This document shows, one piece after another, positions 35,595 to 47,000 of a stretch of 64,000 nt of DNA. Below the pieces are notes generated by a model. The model was not told where the DNA came from. It searched no databases and saw nothing but the letters and a program-made list of their open reading frames with translations. Within the stretch, counting starts at the first letter, position 1; the number at the start of each line of letters is the position of its first letter. The position numbers and the translations under genes are program-made. The stretch comes from Ursus arctos. Lineage: Eukaryota; Chordata; Mammalia; Carnivora; Ursidae. The DNA lies in assembly GCF_023065955.2 (NCBI RefSeq), contig NW_026623100.1:15353001-15417000 (forward strand). The letters are read 5' to 3'.

Positions 35595-35775
35595 GCAGAC
35601 GGGGTTTGGATCTCAGGTTGCCACTTCACAGCTGTGACATGGGCAAATCATTTAACTTCTGCGAGCCACCGTTTCTTCCCGCACACATAGGGGTGACGAT
35701 AATCCCTCCGGAGGGAAGTTACGTGCAGCAATGCACACGGAGCCCAGCGCAGGCCTAACACACCCAGGGCTTCGT
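35595..35775 (+). mobile_element. MIR SINE
   Basis: ACAGCTGTGACATGGGCAAA, then TCATTTAACTTCTGCGAGCC and GGTGACGATAATCCCTCC follow MIR in forward order. Confidence 0.85.
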
Positions 35776-36099
35776 AATGGCTGGCGGTGCTGGTGCCAAG
35801 GTCCTAGTGTGGTTCTGCACGGCTCTGTGTTCACCCACTCCCAGAGGCACTCCCACCTCCAGGGTATTTGCTTATGATGTATTCCTCCCCACCTTCATCT
35901 CCTCCCTGGAACACAGATGTCCACACAGCCAGGGCTAAAGATTTGGGTTGCCACCAGGCATTCTCTGGATCTGGAACCCTTCCAAGGGTCTTGTGGGTCA
36001 GCTTTCCTGGGTGACCTTCTGATAATTCTGCAAATGGTCAGGATTAGGAATCTTTGACAAACTCCTGGGCTGAATGCCTCCCAGTGAGGACAAGCTGGA

Positions 36100-36113
36100 C
36101 CACCAGGGGGCAG
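36100..36113 (+). promoter_or_regulatory. CTCF-like motif 2 (strong match)
   Basis: CCACCAGGGGGCAG fits the CTCF core consensus at every position. It lies in single-copy DNA in the same orientation as motifs 1 and 3. Confidence 0.55.
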
Positions 36114-36429
36114 TATTGGCCAACAGCTGCTTCACAGACTTGGTTCCCCTCCTGTTGCTGGGGGAAGAGGAGGATGCCACAGCATGAAGGTGAGGAGAGG
36201 AAAGCTCTTTCCTAGAATACGTTTATTTTATGGTAACTCCCATGAAATGAAAGAAGAGGGTCAGCTGAAACATTCAAGGGGGCTTTCTTTGAGGGCAACA
36301 TCAACGGTGGCAGGGGAGACCTTCCATTACCTCCTCCAGCACACTCCAAAAGGCCGGCGGGGGCAGCTCTAGGAGCCTTGGAGAACGAAACCACCTGCGG
36401 TCAAGTGGAAACAGCCATAGCAGACCTCT

Positions 36430-36560
36430 ACGAGGCAGGGCAGGCTTAAGTGCCCCGGCTTTACACACAGCAGCTGCGCCTTGGGAGGGTTTCGGTGACT
36501 TGCCAAGGTCTTGGCTTAGCTAGTGGCACAGCTGGGGCCAGAACCCCAGGACCCCTATCA
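36430..36560 (-). mobile_element. MIR fragment, reverse
   Basis: GGTGACTTGCCAAGGTCTTG, then AGCTAGTGGCACAGCTGGGG and CCAGAACCCCAGG are the complement of the MIR 5' half. Confidence 0.75.
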
Positions 36561-37825
36561 GCAGTGCAGAACGTCCTCAGCGGCACTCCGCTCGTCCCCT
36601 TCTCTGAGCCCAAATGAATGAATCAGGAGTTGTTACTGAGAACCCCTGGGGCCCCAGCTGTAGAGTCTCGGCAGCCCCTTTCAGCTCTGAACGATGAAAA
36701 TCCAGAATCTCAGCCTTAGGAAGGCTCTCCATGGGAATATTCCCCCCATCAAGAGCTCCAGCCTGGTGAGAGCATAAGGGCGCCTATATTCTGGCTTCTC
36801 CGAGGTCGCCACAGGTGGACTCCGCTTGAACAAGCCCAGGATATGAATGGCCTTTGGATTTGCATTCATTATAGATGGCAAGAAAGAAGCTTTGTGAAAT
36901 TTTGCACAAAATTCCTTTAAATAGCAAAGTTCCCACACCCATCACCCTACTTCCCAAGCATTTAAAAGAGAGCCACACATATAAGAGTTTACTTTACACC
37001 CAGCCGTATGGGAATTCATCGGCTGCTAATTCACCCACATCAGAGTAGAGGGATCAAACAAGGAAAGTGGGTAGGAAGTGAGGCCTCTGGTTCCGCTGGG
37101 TGTGTAAAGACAAAGAGGAGAAGGCATAGCTCCTCGGCCCTCTGGCCTGCCTGCCTATGGGACACTCACTAGCCAGAAGGGAGCTGCGGCCTGTCCGGGG
37201 CCATTGGCTAAGCCAGCCCCTTCCTGGCACCCACTGTGAGCAAGGCAGTGTGCCCTGCCCCACCCAGCCTCTCATCTAGCGGGAGAGATGACACAAGCAT
37301 CACAACATTTTAACACCAAGCAGCCAGAGACACAAAGCTCAAAGTGTCACAGGTGACAGGAGCCGGGATGGACCCCAAAGGTTGGAGGGGACTTTCATAG
37401 TTGGAGATAAAGGAGAGAAGGTTTTGTGGGCTAAGGAAATTGCCAGCCAAAAGCCAGGAAGACAGGCAGGCTAGGGTGAATTTCGGGAACATCCAGAAGC
37501 GCTCCTTCTCTCTCCATCCTGATTATGTATTCCACCAAGAGTTGCATCTGACCATCCGTGGTGTCCCATCCGTACCTAACACAGGGTCAAGAACCTGGAA
37601 GCGGTGCGTTGTTGTCTCGGGTGAACTTCTCAAAAGGCAGGACATTCCTCCAGGGCACTGGGGCAAGTACGTTGAAAGGGAACTGAATTCCTGGTATACA
37701 CACACTGTGCCAGTTATCAATTTACTGCCTCTCGGCTGCAAATCTAGCCTTCATTGCGCTGGTCCCGGTGCTGAAGTCCAGAGCCCAGAAACATTCCTCC
37801 GCCAGCGCGCGATGTTACGCCTTGT
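36561..37825. other. Intergenic, nothing recognised
   Basis: Single-copy-looking. The 173-residue plus frame 37401-37922 has no recognisable domain, no splice-bounded context and an uneven composition. Confidence 0.5.
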
Positions 37826-37839
37826 CAGTAGAGGGCGCC
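37826..37839 (+). promoter_or_regulatory. CTCF-like motif 3
   Basis: CAGTAGAGGGCGCC matches the CAGYAGRGGGCGC form of the CTCF core. It is in single-copy DNA rich in CpG relative to its surroundings. Confidence 0.5.
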
Positions 37840-38589
37840 AGAGAGACATGGCAGGAGGAACGTGCGCCCTCCGCTTTGCTTACTCCCTCCAAGAGGCAAT
37901 ACTTGGCGGGGACATCCGGTGACACTAAGCGTCTGAGAGTCTATGGGGCCCCTTAGGGGCAGCTTCACAACACGCTGGGGTTCTCTCCAGTGACTTCCTG
38001 CTGAGTTCAACACCAAATCCTAGGCAGCTGCCTGGTGAGTTTTGTTGGCACCCCATTGGGTAGTTTGCTGCTTGCCAGCCTGGATCTGCTTGACCTTTGT
38101 TCTTAGTAAACTTCCACACTGTTCAGTGGCTCCAGCCAAACCCTCTCCAGTGAGACCTGAATTGCAGCTTCAGAGGGGCATCTCTCCCCACTCTGTCCCT
38201 TTCCGTATTTTTCGGAGTTGCTTTGTCCCTGAGTAGTCGTTCTGCTGTCACCAGTTGAAATTCCTTACCGGCTGCCTTCCCTGGTGGTATTACCCTGTGG
38301 TTTCCGTCTCCCGGTTAGGCCTTGACTGAGAAAACATCCCTGCACACGCCTTCACACACATCCCCATGTGCTCTTTGGAGGCGCCCCTCAAGCAGCTCCT
38401 GGCTCCCTCAAGTAGATTTCCCCCCAAAATCCCCTGAGCATCTTGAGGTGCCCCCCCATCCCAGTGTCAACCAGGGTTCAGTCAGGAAACCAGGAACCAT
38501 TCCAAGTATTTCAAGCAGGAAGGAATTTAACACAGGGACTTTCGTGCTTAACAGGCACGCCCATTCCTCACGGTCACTGTGGGCAGGTG
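37840..38589. other. Intergenic, nothing recognised
   Basis: No gene or repeat can be supported. Short frames only. Confidence 0.5.
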
Positions 38590-38760
38590 ACCCGCCTTTC
38601 TGAAACTCAGTTACCCCTTCTAGAGAGATCGAGATCATAACAGCACCTAACTCACGTGGCACCTCTGAAAAAGGACATCAAATAGTCCGTGGAAAGTTCT
38701 CCGTGCCGGTACATGGTGAGTGCCCAAGAAATGCAAGCTCTACTGGTGTTAGATTATAAT
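38590..38760 (+). mobile_element. MIR-like fragment
   Basis: CTGAAACTCAGTTACCCCTT, then ATAACAGCACCTAACTCACG and TACATGGTGAGTGCCCAAGA resemble the MIR forward order. Confidence 0.6.
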
Positions 38761-39019
38761 CCTCTAAAAGCACCAGCGCGCCTGAGCTGAAGGGGCCCCA
38801 CGCCCAACACTGGACCGGAGGCAGCCAGGAAGGGAAGAAGACATTCAGCAGGAAGACGTCCATCCCGGACCGAAGTAAAGCCTATCGCAGACTGGGGAGG
38901 GGGCCAGAAAGGGGGGGATGATGTGCAGGGTGGATACAACCCAGTGGCTCCAAGATCCCCTGCCTGTCCTCAATTAGAACAAATTATGCACCCTAAACGT
39001 CCTTCAGGCACACTGAGCA

Positions 39020-39390
39020 AAGTGCTCTCATCCAGATTCATTTTAAAATTTTTAATTGAAAATGTAATATAGGCACACAATTTTTTTTAAAACGTCAGAG
39101 TACAAAACGCTGTACCATTAAGAATGTCTCCCTCCCTCCCCAAAGCCCCAATCCCTCAGCTCTCCCGCCTCAGAGACAGCCACCATGAACCAATTTACTA
39201 TGTGTTTTGCCAGGCATATTTTAGGCGTACCCAAGTATAATGTGTTTTCATCTTTGAATACATATGGGAGCCCTGTTTCTGCTTTTCCACTGAATAATGT
39301 ATCTTGGAAAGCATTCCATATTTGCACTGATGCCTCTCCCTTATTCCTTTTTTTCTGAAGTCTTATTCTTTTTTAAATATGCATAGTATT
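39020..39390 (-). mobile_element. Possible ancient L1 3' UTR fragment
   Basis: A CCTCAGAGACAGCCACCATG block, then TATGTGTTTTGCCAGGCATA and TTGGAAAGCATTCCATATTT resemble, in reverse, a 3' UTR of old L1ME-type elements as I recall it. The class is not certain. Confidence 0.4.
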
Positions 39391-39393
39391 CTT

Positions 39394-39573
39394 TTTTTTA
39401 AGATTATTGATTTGAGAGAGAGAGAGAACATGAGCACCGGGGAGAGGCAGAGGTAGAGGGGGAAGCAGGCTCCCCACTCAGGGAGCTCAATGCGGGGCTC
39501 GATCCCAGGACCCCGGGATCATGACCTGAGCCAAAGGCAGATGCCTAACTGACTGAGCCCCCCAGGCGCCCCC
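39394..39573 (-). mobile_element. SINEC insertion in the old LINE-like stretch
   Basis: The reverse SINE ends GAGCCCCCCAGGCGCCCCC. A 19-base duplication with three differences, AAATATGCATAGTATTCTT at 39375-39393 versus AAATGTGCACAGTGTTCTT at 39574-39592, dates it as older than the 18017 copy. Confidence 0.92.
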
Positions 39574-39769
39574 AAATGTGCACAGTGTTCTTGACATAGG
39601 TACAGCACTAATTATTTAAACAGAGCTCGTCCTACCATAATGTCATCATAAAAATCTATTGTGCGGACCGACTTCTTTATTTTCACGAAGTAAAAAAAAA
39701 TCATCTCACCTCTTAGAGTTGGAGCCCCAACGACTGTCCTTATGATCTAATATAAAAACACCGGGAAGG

Positions 39770-39975
39770 AGATGGGAAACCCGCATTCCAGTCCTGTCTC
39801 AGCCAACAATGTCCTTGGCACTCAGACACCAATCTCTTCACCTCCCTGTGTGACTCAGGTCCCTTGCTTGTCAGGCAATAATTGTACCTGCTTTAAAATT
39901 GCCTCACCAGGGCATTCTGAGAATCAAATGAGACAACGTACACGAAAGCTTTGAGTGCTGTGCTAATACCCAACT
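39770..39975 (+). mobile_element. MIR SINE
   Basis: AACCCGCATTCCAGTCCTG, then CTTCACCTCCCTGTGTGACT, AATAATTGTACCTGC and GAGAATCAAATGAGACAACG follow MIR in forward order. Confidence 0.85.
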
Positions 39976-41100
39976 CTCTCATCTGGTCACTGGCCAAACC
40001 TCGAATTGATTCGTTGCTCTATGAATGTGCCCATAAATAACACGGTGCCTGCCGCCCCCAGCGCCCCTTCTAGAGGAAACGCATCCCCCGCTCCCCACCC
40101 CACAGCTCCTGCTGCCGGACAGCCCGAGGCTGCCATGTGCTGCGCTGTAAACCCTGCCTTCTCCGACCTTCCACTTCTCCACCTCGGCGCTGGACCTGGC
40201 AGAGCGCGCTGGGAGCGCCGTAAACTTCCCAGGGGCTACGGTGAGGAGCTCTGCCCAAATAGAGACAAACCGAGTCATGCTGACTCTTGCTTTTGGCACA
40301 GTCTACTAGGAAGTCACAAGTGACTACGATAGTTAGGACAAGCGTAAGATGGAAGACGCAGAGAGAGGCCATGCAGTCAGGGCCCCGATGGGCCATTCCA
40401 CGCTGCAGTTAGCAGTCAGCTGAAATTGAGAGAGGAAGCAGAAACCCCAAATACACTGAAGCGATGACATAGAGAAAAAGTGGCGGATGCTGGTGAGAAG
40501 TGAAAGGACACAGAGACGCAAAACCACCAGAAGCAGTACGTGAGAGCAGCGACAGGACAGGTGCAGCTGTCCCAGCTCAGCTGCTGAACCCAGCACGGAA
40601 CGGCCCTGGGGAGGCCCAGTCCTCCAGGTCCCTGTTGGGCTCCCAGGTGACCCCGTCTCCTTCGCTCCCTCACGTGGCTTTACTCTAACCTGCTTTTCCC
40701 TGGGCCTGCTGGAGGAGGGGAGACCCTTTTCATGCCACCAGGAGTGCCAAACCAACCCAAGGCTCGTGAGACCCCGTGCCCAGCTTCCTGTAGGGTCCCC
40801 TAAAGGATGGGTGTGTGAGGATCTTACCTTGGGGCAGGAGAAATGAGAGTCCTAGACTCTGTTTTGCTTCGGAACATGCAGCTTTGCTTAATGAATTACT
40901 GCGGTTTCACAGAGGTCAGCTTCCTGGGAAAAGGTCAGAGTGGAGAGGGGCAGAGAGCAGAAGTGGAGAGGAAGATGGATAAGACTGAGCAGCTGAGATT
41001 TCGCTCATGCGGATCCTTCCCTCTTGCTCAAATTCCATCCACCTTCATGCTACTTCTTCCGCTAAACCCTTCCCAGCTGCTTCAGCCGTAGCAGCCCTGG
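39976..41100. other. Intergenic, nothing recognised
   Basis: GC-rich near 40030-40220 with several CpG, but no splice-bounded exon. Frames such as 40333-40755 (minus) have no domain. Confidence 0.5.
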
Positions 41101-41109
41101 TCTTCTTAA

Positions 41110-41555
41110 CTACAGTGACTGACTGCATTGCCTGATGGGCCCCAACATTTCATCATCCTGCCCTGGAGCCATACCATTTACCCTACGGCTTTCCAGTTCT
41201 TTCTACTAAAAAGGCAGAATACGTTTCTCCATCCTTCGACTTTGGGTTTGGCTACGTGGCCACCTTATATTATTGGCCAAAGCCAACAGAATCAGATCGA
41301 GGCGATGGTGTACCAATTCCAAGGCCTCTTGTGCTCCTTCCATTGCCATGAAAAGAGCGCGCCCGGGCTAGTCTTCTGTTGCCAAGAAGAGGATGAGGGA
41401 CGTGTGGAACGAAGTGGCCTGGGACAAGACCGTAGTCGAGCCCAGCCTGGATCAGCCAAGTCTTAGGTGCCTGGCTACATAAATGTGTATTGCTTTATGC
41501 CACTGACTTTCTGTGGTTGCTTGATAGACAGCTGATACACCTACCCATAGTACTT
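41110..41555 (+). mobile_element. MLT1-like MaLR LTR
   Basis: TTGGCCAAAGCCAACAGAAT and, at the 3' end, TTTATGCCACTGACTTTCTG and ATAGACAGCTGATACACC correspond to an ERVL-MaLR LTR of MLT1 type. Only LTR-like sequence is present, with no internal viral coding region. Confidence 0.6.
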
Positions 41556-41639
41556 ATGCTTTTTAGTGCTTGGTGATTTTTAACGACAGTTCATTATTTG
41601 GTCATACATCGTTGTTTCTTCGGGTAGGTCTCTCCTAGT

Positions 41640-41800
41640 TAACACCAGATTCAGCAAATAAAAATACAGGGTCCCCACTTAAATTTGAATTTCAGAAAAA
41701 CAAGGAATAATTTTATAAGGGCATCCCATGCAATTTTTAGGAAATATTTATACAAAAGATTATTTACTTAAAATCCAAATGCAACAGGGCATCCCTGTGT
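41640..41800. mobile_element. Probable DNA-transposon MITE fragment
   Basis: CCAGATTCAGCAAATAAAAA with TACAGGGTCCCC, then AATTTGAATTTCAG and GGGCATCCCATGCAATTT match, from memory, a dispersed palindromic repeat. The family name is not known to me. Confidence 0.4.
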
Positions 41801-41948
41801 TTATCTAGCAATCTACTTCCAGTGCTTGAGGCAACACCAACATCTGACTCAGCAACTGTGAGACATCGTGTGGTCATCATTATAATGCTGGGAGACAAAA
41901 GCCATGGTTTTCTCACTTTCTTTTCTCCTGTGACAAACCCACCCCTTA

Positions 41949-41994
41949 CAGTGATGACGATGATGATGATGATGGTGACAATGACGATGATGGT
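41949..41994. repeat. (GAT)n/(GAC) microsatellite
   Basis: GATGATGATGATGATGG and related units over about 45 bases. Confidence 0.9.
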
Positions 41995-41999
41995 TTACT

Positions 42000-42180
42000 T
42001 AGCCCTGTATAGGCAGGTAGCGGGCAAACACACTGTCTTGTTTTCACATCAGTGCTACAGTGCAGTGAAACGGCAAATCTTACCCCCGTTTATAAATGAG
42101 GACACTGAGCCCCAGATGGGCAAAATAACTTTCCCTTGGACACACGGCTAGTGAAAGTGGCAAAGCTAAAACTCAAATAC
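42000..42180 (-). mobile_element. MIR SINE, reverse
   Basis: CCCCGTTTATAAATGAGGAC, then ACTGAGCCCCAGATGGGC and ACACACGGCTAGTGAAAGTG are the complement of MIR. Confidence 0.8.
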
Positions 42181-42499
42181 AGTCCTTTCACTTTCCATAA
42201 TGCAATTTCGTCTCCAACTACTGAAAAGGTTTTCTGTCATTTTCACAAAAGATGGCAAAGCATATTCCCCAGCCTCCCAGTTTCTTTCTTGGTCCCCCTC
42301 AGTCCATTCTCCGAGTGAGGGGAGTTGTGTTAGCGTGCTAGGGCTTCCACAACAAAGTACAAAGCACCACAGACTGGGGAGCTTCAACCACAGAAATGTA
42401 TTTTCTCACAGTTCTGGAGCTGGAAAGTCCGATATCTGGAGGCTGGGGTTTGTTCTGTCCAAAGGCTCTGAGGGAAGGGTCCGTTCCAGCCCTGCAGTG

Positions 42500-43135
42500 G
42501 TTAATTTTGGCTCAACCTGACTGGGCCATGGGGTGCCCAAACTACTTCTCAGTGTGTGTGTGTGTGAGGGTATTTCTGGAAGAGATTAGCATTTGAATTG
42601 GTGGGCTGAGTAAATCAGGTGGCCCCACCCATTACGAATGGGCATCATCTAATCCTTTGAGGGACTGAATAGAATAAAACTGTGGGAGAGGGGCACCTGG
42701 GTGGCTCAGTCAGTTAAGCATCGGATTCTTTTGATTTCAGCTCAGGTCATGGTCTCGCAGTCGTGGGATCGAGCCCCAAGTTGGGCTCAGCACTCAGTAT
42801 AGAGTCTGCTTCAGATTCTCTCTCCCTCTCCTCTCCTTTCCTCTCTGCCCCTTCCACTCCCACTCTCTCTGCCCGACTGCTTGAGCTGAGCTATCGGTCT
42901 TCTCCTGGCCGTGGACTGGGACTTACATCCGTAGCACTCCTGCCTATTAGACCTTTGGATCAGGACTGGAATTTACACCACCAGCTTTCCTGGGACTCCC
43001 GCTCACAGACAGCAGATCATGCCACTTCTGCTCAGCCTTTACAATCACATGAGCCAATTCCTTGTAATAAGTCATATATGATATGATATATATAGATGTA
43101 TATATATTCTGTTTCTCTGGAGAACACTGACTGAT
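42500..43135 (+). mobile_element. Dispersed repeat nested in the MLT1 LTR
   Basis: GTGGTTAATTTTGGCTCAAC, then CTGACTGGGCCATGGGGTGC and TTTCTGGAAGAGATTAGC, through TGAGCCAATTCCTTGTAATA to TTTCTCTGGAGAACACTGAC. This is a very common mammalian repeat that I recognise by sequence but cannot name with certainty. A SINE at 42690-42873 splits it. Confidence 0.7.
42690..42873 (+). mobile_element. SINEC insertion, tail missing
   Basis: The forward SINE starts at GGGGCACCTGGGTGGCTCAG, has GGGATCGAGCCCCAAGTTGG, and ends in a CT-rich stretch without the A tail. Confidence 0.88.
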
Positions 43136-43236
43136 CATACAAGGCCTCTCTCTTTGGTTTGTAGAGGTCATCTTTTCCCTTATGTTCACACCATCTTCCT
43201 TCTGTGCATGTCCGTACCTGAATTTCCTCTTCTTCT

Positions 43237-43416
43237 TTTTTTTTTTTTAATGTTTTATTTATTTGAGAAAGAGAAAGTACACAGAAGGAGAGGGTGAAGG
43301 AGAAGCAGACTCCCTGCTGAGCAGGGAGCCTGACGCGGGGCTCGATCCCGGGACCCTGGGATCGTGACCTGAGCCCAAGGCAGACGCTTAACCGACTGAG
43401 CCACCCAGGTGCCCCC
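43237..43416 (-). mobile_element. SINEC insertion with diverged target duplication
   Basis: The reverse SINE runs from poly-T to CCACCCAGGTGCCCCC. AATTTCCTCTTCTT (from 43221) and GATTTCCTTTTCTT (from 43418) flank it. Confidence 0.92.
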
Positions 43417-43936
43417 AGATTTCCTTTTCTTATAAGCACATCTGTCATATTGGATTAGAACCTACCCTAATGAGCTCATTTTAACTTAATCACTTCTAGA
43501 AAGGCCCCAGCTCTAAGTAAGGTCACACTCTAAGGTACTGGGGTTAGGACTGCAACATGTGAATTTGGGGGGAGACACGATTCAGCCTATAACATGGTTT
43601 GTGGGGCTAACTGTAACTCACCCCAATACAGTCTGTCCTTAAAAGAGGGACCCAAGGGAGGAGATTTCAAAGGATGGAACTCTGGATTCAAGTGGTGGAA
43701 TTCTAGTGTCTAAAGCAGTCCCTGGGGTGGTGAAGGCCCATCCTACAGTTCCTAATAATGGGCCTCAAAGGCGTGTCACACCCTCTGCCAGAGGGGCCCT
43801 AGCAACGAGTAGAATGTGGGTTATTATGAGGACAGGGGATTGTGATGGTGGCCCGGCTGTGGAATCTGGTGAGACCAAATGTTAGTACCTTAAAAGATGT
43901 CCTTTGGCCCCAATTGGCAGCACTGTGGTTTTCTGG

Positions 43937-44065
43937 ATGGCGGCAGAGGACAGAGAAATGATGGAAGCCCGGGGAGCAGGAGAAATGCCCATGCCCCCAT
44001 GCCCAACCTTCCCCAAGGCGGTGCCTGATGACCCCATGTCTGAAGGGAAATCAAGGGCTTCTTTG
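43937..44065 (+). CDS. TMEM247: TMEM247 coding exon 1
   Basis: Forty-three codons starting MAAEDREMMEARGAGE and ending SRASL. The donor reads CTTTG|GTAAGG. The exon is too short to stand out as an ORF and was identified by similarity to the human N-terminus (MAAEDREMMEA, as recalled) and a phase that fits exon 2. Further in-frame ATGs occur at codons 8, 9, 17, 19 and 34. A CCAAT box (43910-43914) lies 27 bases upstream, but no TATA box is clear, so the transcription start is unknown. Confidence 0.9.
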
Positions 44066-47000
44066 GTAAGGTGAGGGGGGTGCCTTGTTTCACTGCCCCC
44101 GCCTGTCCCTACGTGGGGAGGAGAGTATCACTGGAACACATGATAGGAGCTGAGTGCTAGGAGATCCCAGAGAGCTGCTAAGAAGAGCAAGTCATGTGCA
44201 CCCCACCCCCACAGCTGGCCCCCAGCTGTCACCAGGGACCAGGTAGCCCTTAATGAGATTGTGAAGTCATCTGAGGCTGGCTTTGGTCTCTCCCACCTAC
44301 CTCCCCATTCAGGGCCCTGTCCTCTCTCTGTGAATGGGACCTGGCTCCCCCATAGCCCTTGTGTTGGTCCCCTACATTTAGGCTCCTCCCTCTGTAGGCC
44401 CAGGAGGACCGGGTGTCTCATTGTCTCAAAGTTAGAGTGGGGGTGGGAAAGTTACCAGGAAGACAGACTTCTGCCTCAACTCCTCAAGCCTCCCCCTTGC
44501 AACTTGAGGGCACCCTTCCTTCGTGTCAGTGCGCCCTCCGCTTCCCTGTAACTCCAGGTGAGTGCACCTGTGGTTAGAACTCGGTCTAGATCCTTACAGG
44601 TCACAGCCCTCTCTCACACGTCCCACCCAGTCCACTGTGGTGCGGAGGTGCCCGGGGTGGCGTGGGCGCAGCCCCAGGCCCACTCTGCACTGCCCCCTGA
44701 CTCGCCCCTTCACTGCGCCAGGAGGCAGAGTTCCCGAAGCCAGACTCTTCCTACAACCAGCTGGAGGAGATGGAAGCTTGCGAGGACGGAGGCTGCCCAG
44801 GGCCACCCAAGTCACCGTCCTCCAAGGCCAGCTCCGCCGCCAAGGGCCAGGCGGGCGACGGACCTGAACTCGGGGAGCTGCCCCCCACGCCGGCCGCCCC
44901 CGAGACCCCGGCCACCGAGCGCAACACAGAGATGGAGCTGGAGAAGGTGCGCATGGAGTTCGAGCTCACGCGGCTTAAGTACCTGCACGAGGAGAACGAG
45001 CGCCAGCGGCAGCACGAGGAGGTGATGGAGCAGCTTCAGCAGCAGGTGACGCCCCGCCTGGTAGGTGACAGAGAAGGAGGGGCGCTGGCGAGAGGCCCGC
45101 AGGTCCCTCCCGGAGGGCTGGGGCCGATCCTGAGGGTCGGGGGAGCCCACCTGACCTGCTTCCCCCTGCCCTGGCCCAGAGACGGGCTGCCGGCTGCATT
45201 AGAGCTTCCCTGCTAAGCTGAGATCAACTCTTTCAGGAGAGTTGACCCCGCGAGGGGCCCCACAACCACCTGTCCACCTGTCCACCTGTCCACCCGCCTG
45301 CCGACAGCTTTCCTTCTCGGGGACTGCATTTCCACCACTCCCTGGTCCTCTCTGCAACTCGTGTAAGAGAGGGGAGCCCAACTGCAGTCCGCCCAGGGCG
45401 TTTTGATAAAGCCATCACCTCCCCTCACCAGAGCTGCATTTGTTCTGTTGCATAGCTTTGCCTTGTTGCCAACTAAAACTTCGACATCTTTAGCCAGGAA
45501 ATGGACCACTCTCCCCTAATCTGTTTTAAATGGGGGATAAGAAAGCCTGCTTTTGGTCCAATGCGATGGGAAGGGGTAAGCACTGTGAGACTGGGCTGTT
45601 AAGTCCTAAATAATGAGAAGAAGCCTTTGTTGAAAACGTGTTGCCTGGGCTTTGAGATCAGTCCTGGGTTAAAACTCTGGCTCTATCGTGTATAATCCGC
45701 ATGACATTGGGCAAGTTACGAATCCTCCTTGGACCTTGGTTTGCTCATCTGGAAAGTAGTCCCTGCCTCATAGGGTCATAATGAGGAGTAAAGAGCAGGC
45801 ACGCATGCGAGGCACTTTGCGATGAGCCTGGCACATTAGGTAAGCACTCAATAAATGTTAGCTATTACCATTTTTCTGTACTCATGCAATTCACTTCTTG
45901 ACCCAAATGCAACAACTTACATTCATCACTTTTCAGTTTTATTGGGATGTAACGTATTAGCTGTGCTTCCCAGCTCTGAGTCATCCTCACTTCTGAGAAA
46001 CTTCCCTTCTGTCTTTATCCAAGTCATTGCTATAATTGTTGAGGAGGATATGACCTAAAGTAAATACCACTGTAAGATCTCCCTACAGGTTAGCAATGTT
46101 CCATTAATCAGCACCCTTGGGTTACATTTTATCCAGCTCACATTTCTCTACCTTGTCCAAAAAACTATCTTGAGACACACTGTCAAATGGTTTCCCAGAA
46201 TTAAGATATTATACGACCTACAGCATTTCCCTAATTGACTGGTCCTTTTTTTTTTTTTAAGAAAAGGAGATTGGTTTTGCATGATTTGTTTTCAATGAAC
46301 ACATGCTGGGTTTTAACAACTATCGTTTGGTTTTTTTGGGGGGGGGGTTTACTGCTCGCAAAATACCTGCTTAATTATACACTGAATGGTTTTGCTGAGC
46401 CAAGTCAAGCCTATTGAACTGGGATCACCAGAATCCATCTTTTTTCCTCTCTTTTTAAAAATCTAGAAAGCATTTGCTTGTCTCTAAGATTCTGGCACAT
46501 TTCCTGAGTTTTTTTTTTTTTTTTTCCTCACTAGTAAGTTCCATTTCCAAGCCTGGGGTTTTGTTCTCAGTATCGTGGGATAAAATGTGTCACGAGTTGG
46601 GGCCTGAAACTCCTTAAAGCCCCTGTGGTTACAGGACTATGCGTTTGCTCTATGCCTGCTTCTAACCATACTTGTTTTCCCTTTTTTAGTTTGAAAATCT
46701 TACTCTTGCTGGATGAGCTGGAAACCCTTGTGTAAAGTCTTATCTGCTGTCTGTCTTCTGCTCAAAAGATAGACCATTGAAAGTGTTGTGAAAAGCCTAA
46801 AAGGTCTCACAAATCCACGTTTGTTTGTCAAAATCACAATTATCACCCATGAGCATTTCAGACTGAAAACACATGCTGGGCTGCTTCTGGCGGCAGAAGT
46901 CCACGGACCCGGAGCCGTAGCGGGTCTGCAGACCACCTGCGCAGCGCCCCCTCCCGCTAGAATGCTGGGTTTCTTCCTCGGGTCTTCAACCTGCCTTGCT

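Larger units (their letters stand above)
42318..43600 (-). mobile_element. MLT1-type MaLR LTR, reverse, split by nested insertions
   Basis: The right-end complement is at 42318-42500 (GCTTCCACAACAAAGTACAA, AGCACCACAGACTGGGGAGC, TTTTCTCACAGTTCTGGAGC). The left-end complement is at 43430-43600 (ATAAGCACATCTGTCATATT, GGTTAGGACTGCAACATGTG, GATTCAGCCTATAACATGG). Together they form one reverse-orientation MLT1 LTR opened by another repeat (42500-43135) and a SINE (43237-43416). Confidence 0.75.

Noticed and set aside
37401..37922. 173-residue plus-strand ORF
   Set aside because: It has no domain, no start context or splice support, and its composition changes along its length.
43798..43806. CCTAGCAAC as an RFX X-box half-site in the TMEM247 promoter
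   Set aside because: Only one half-site is present and the transcription start is unknown, so it was not listed as a regulatory feature.
1..43936. Search for EPAS1 exons upstream of TMEM247
   Set aside because: No bHLH-PAS exon was recognised. In human the gap exceeds the upstream length available here.
44558..45150. Long ORFs in other frames over TMEM247 exon 2 (both strands)
   Set aside because: Arg/Pro/Ser-rich shadows caused by GC-rich coding sequence. The exon 2 frame has splice sites and a family match.
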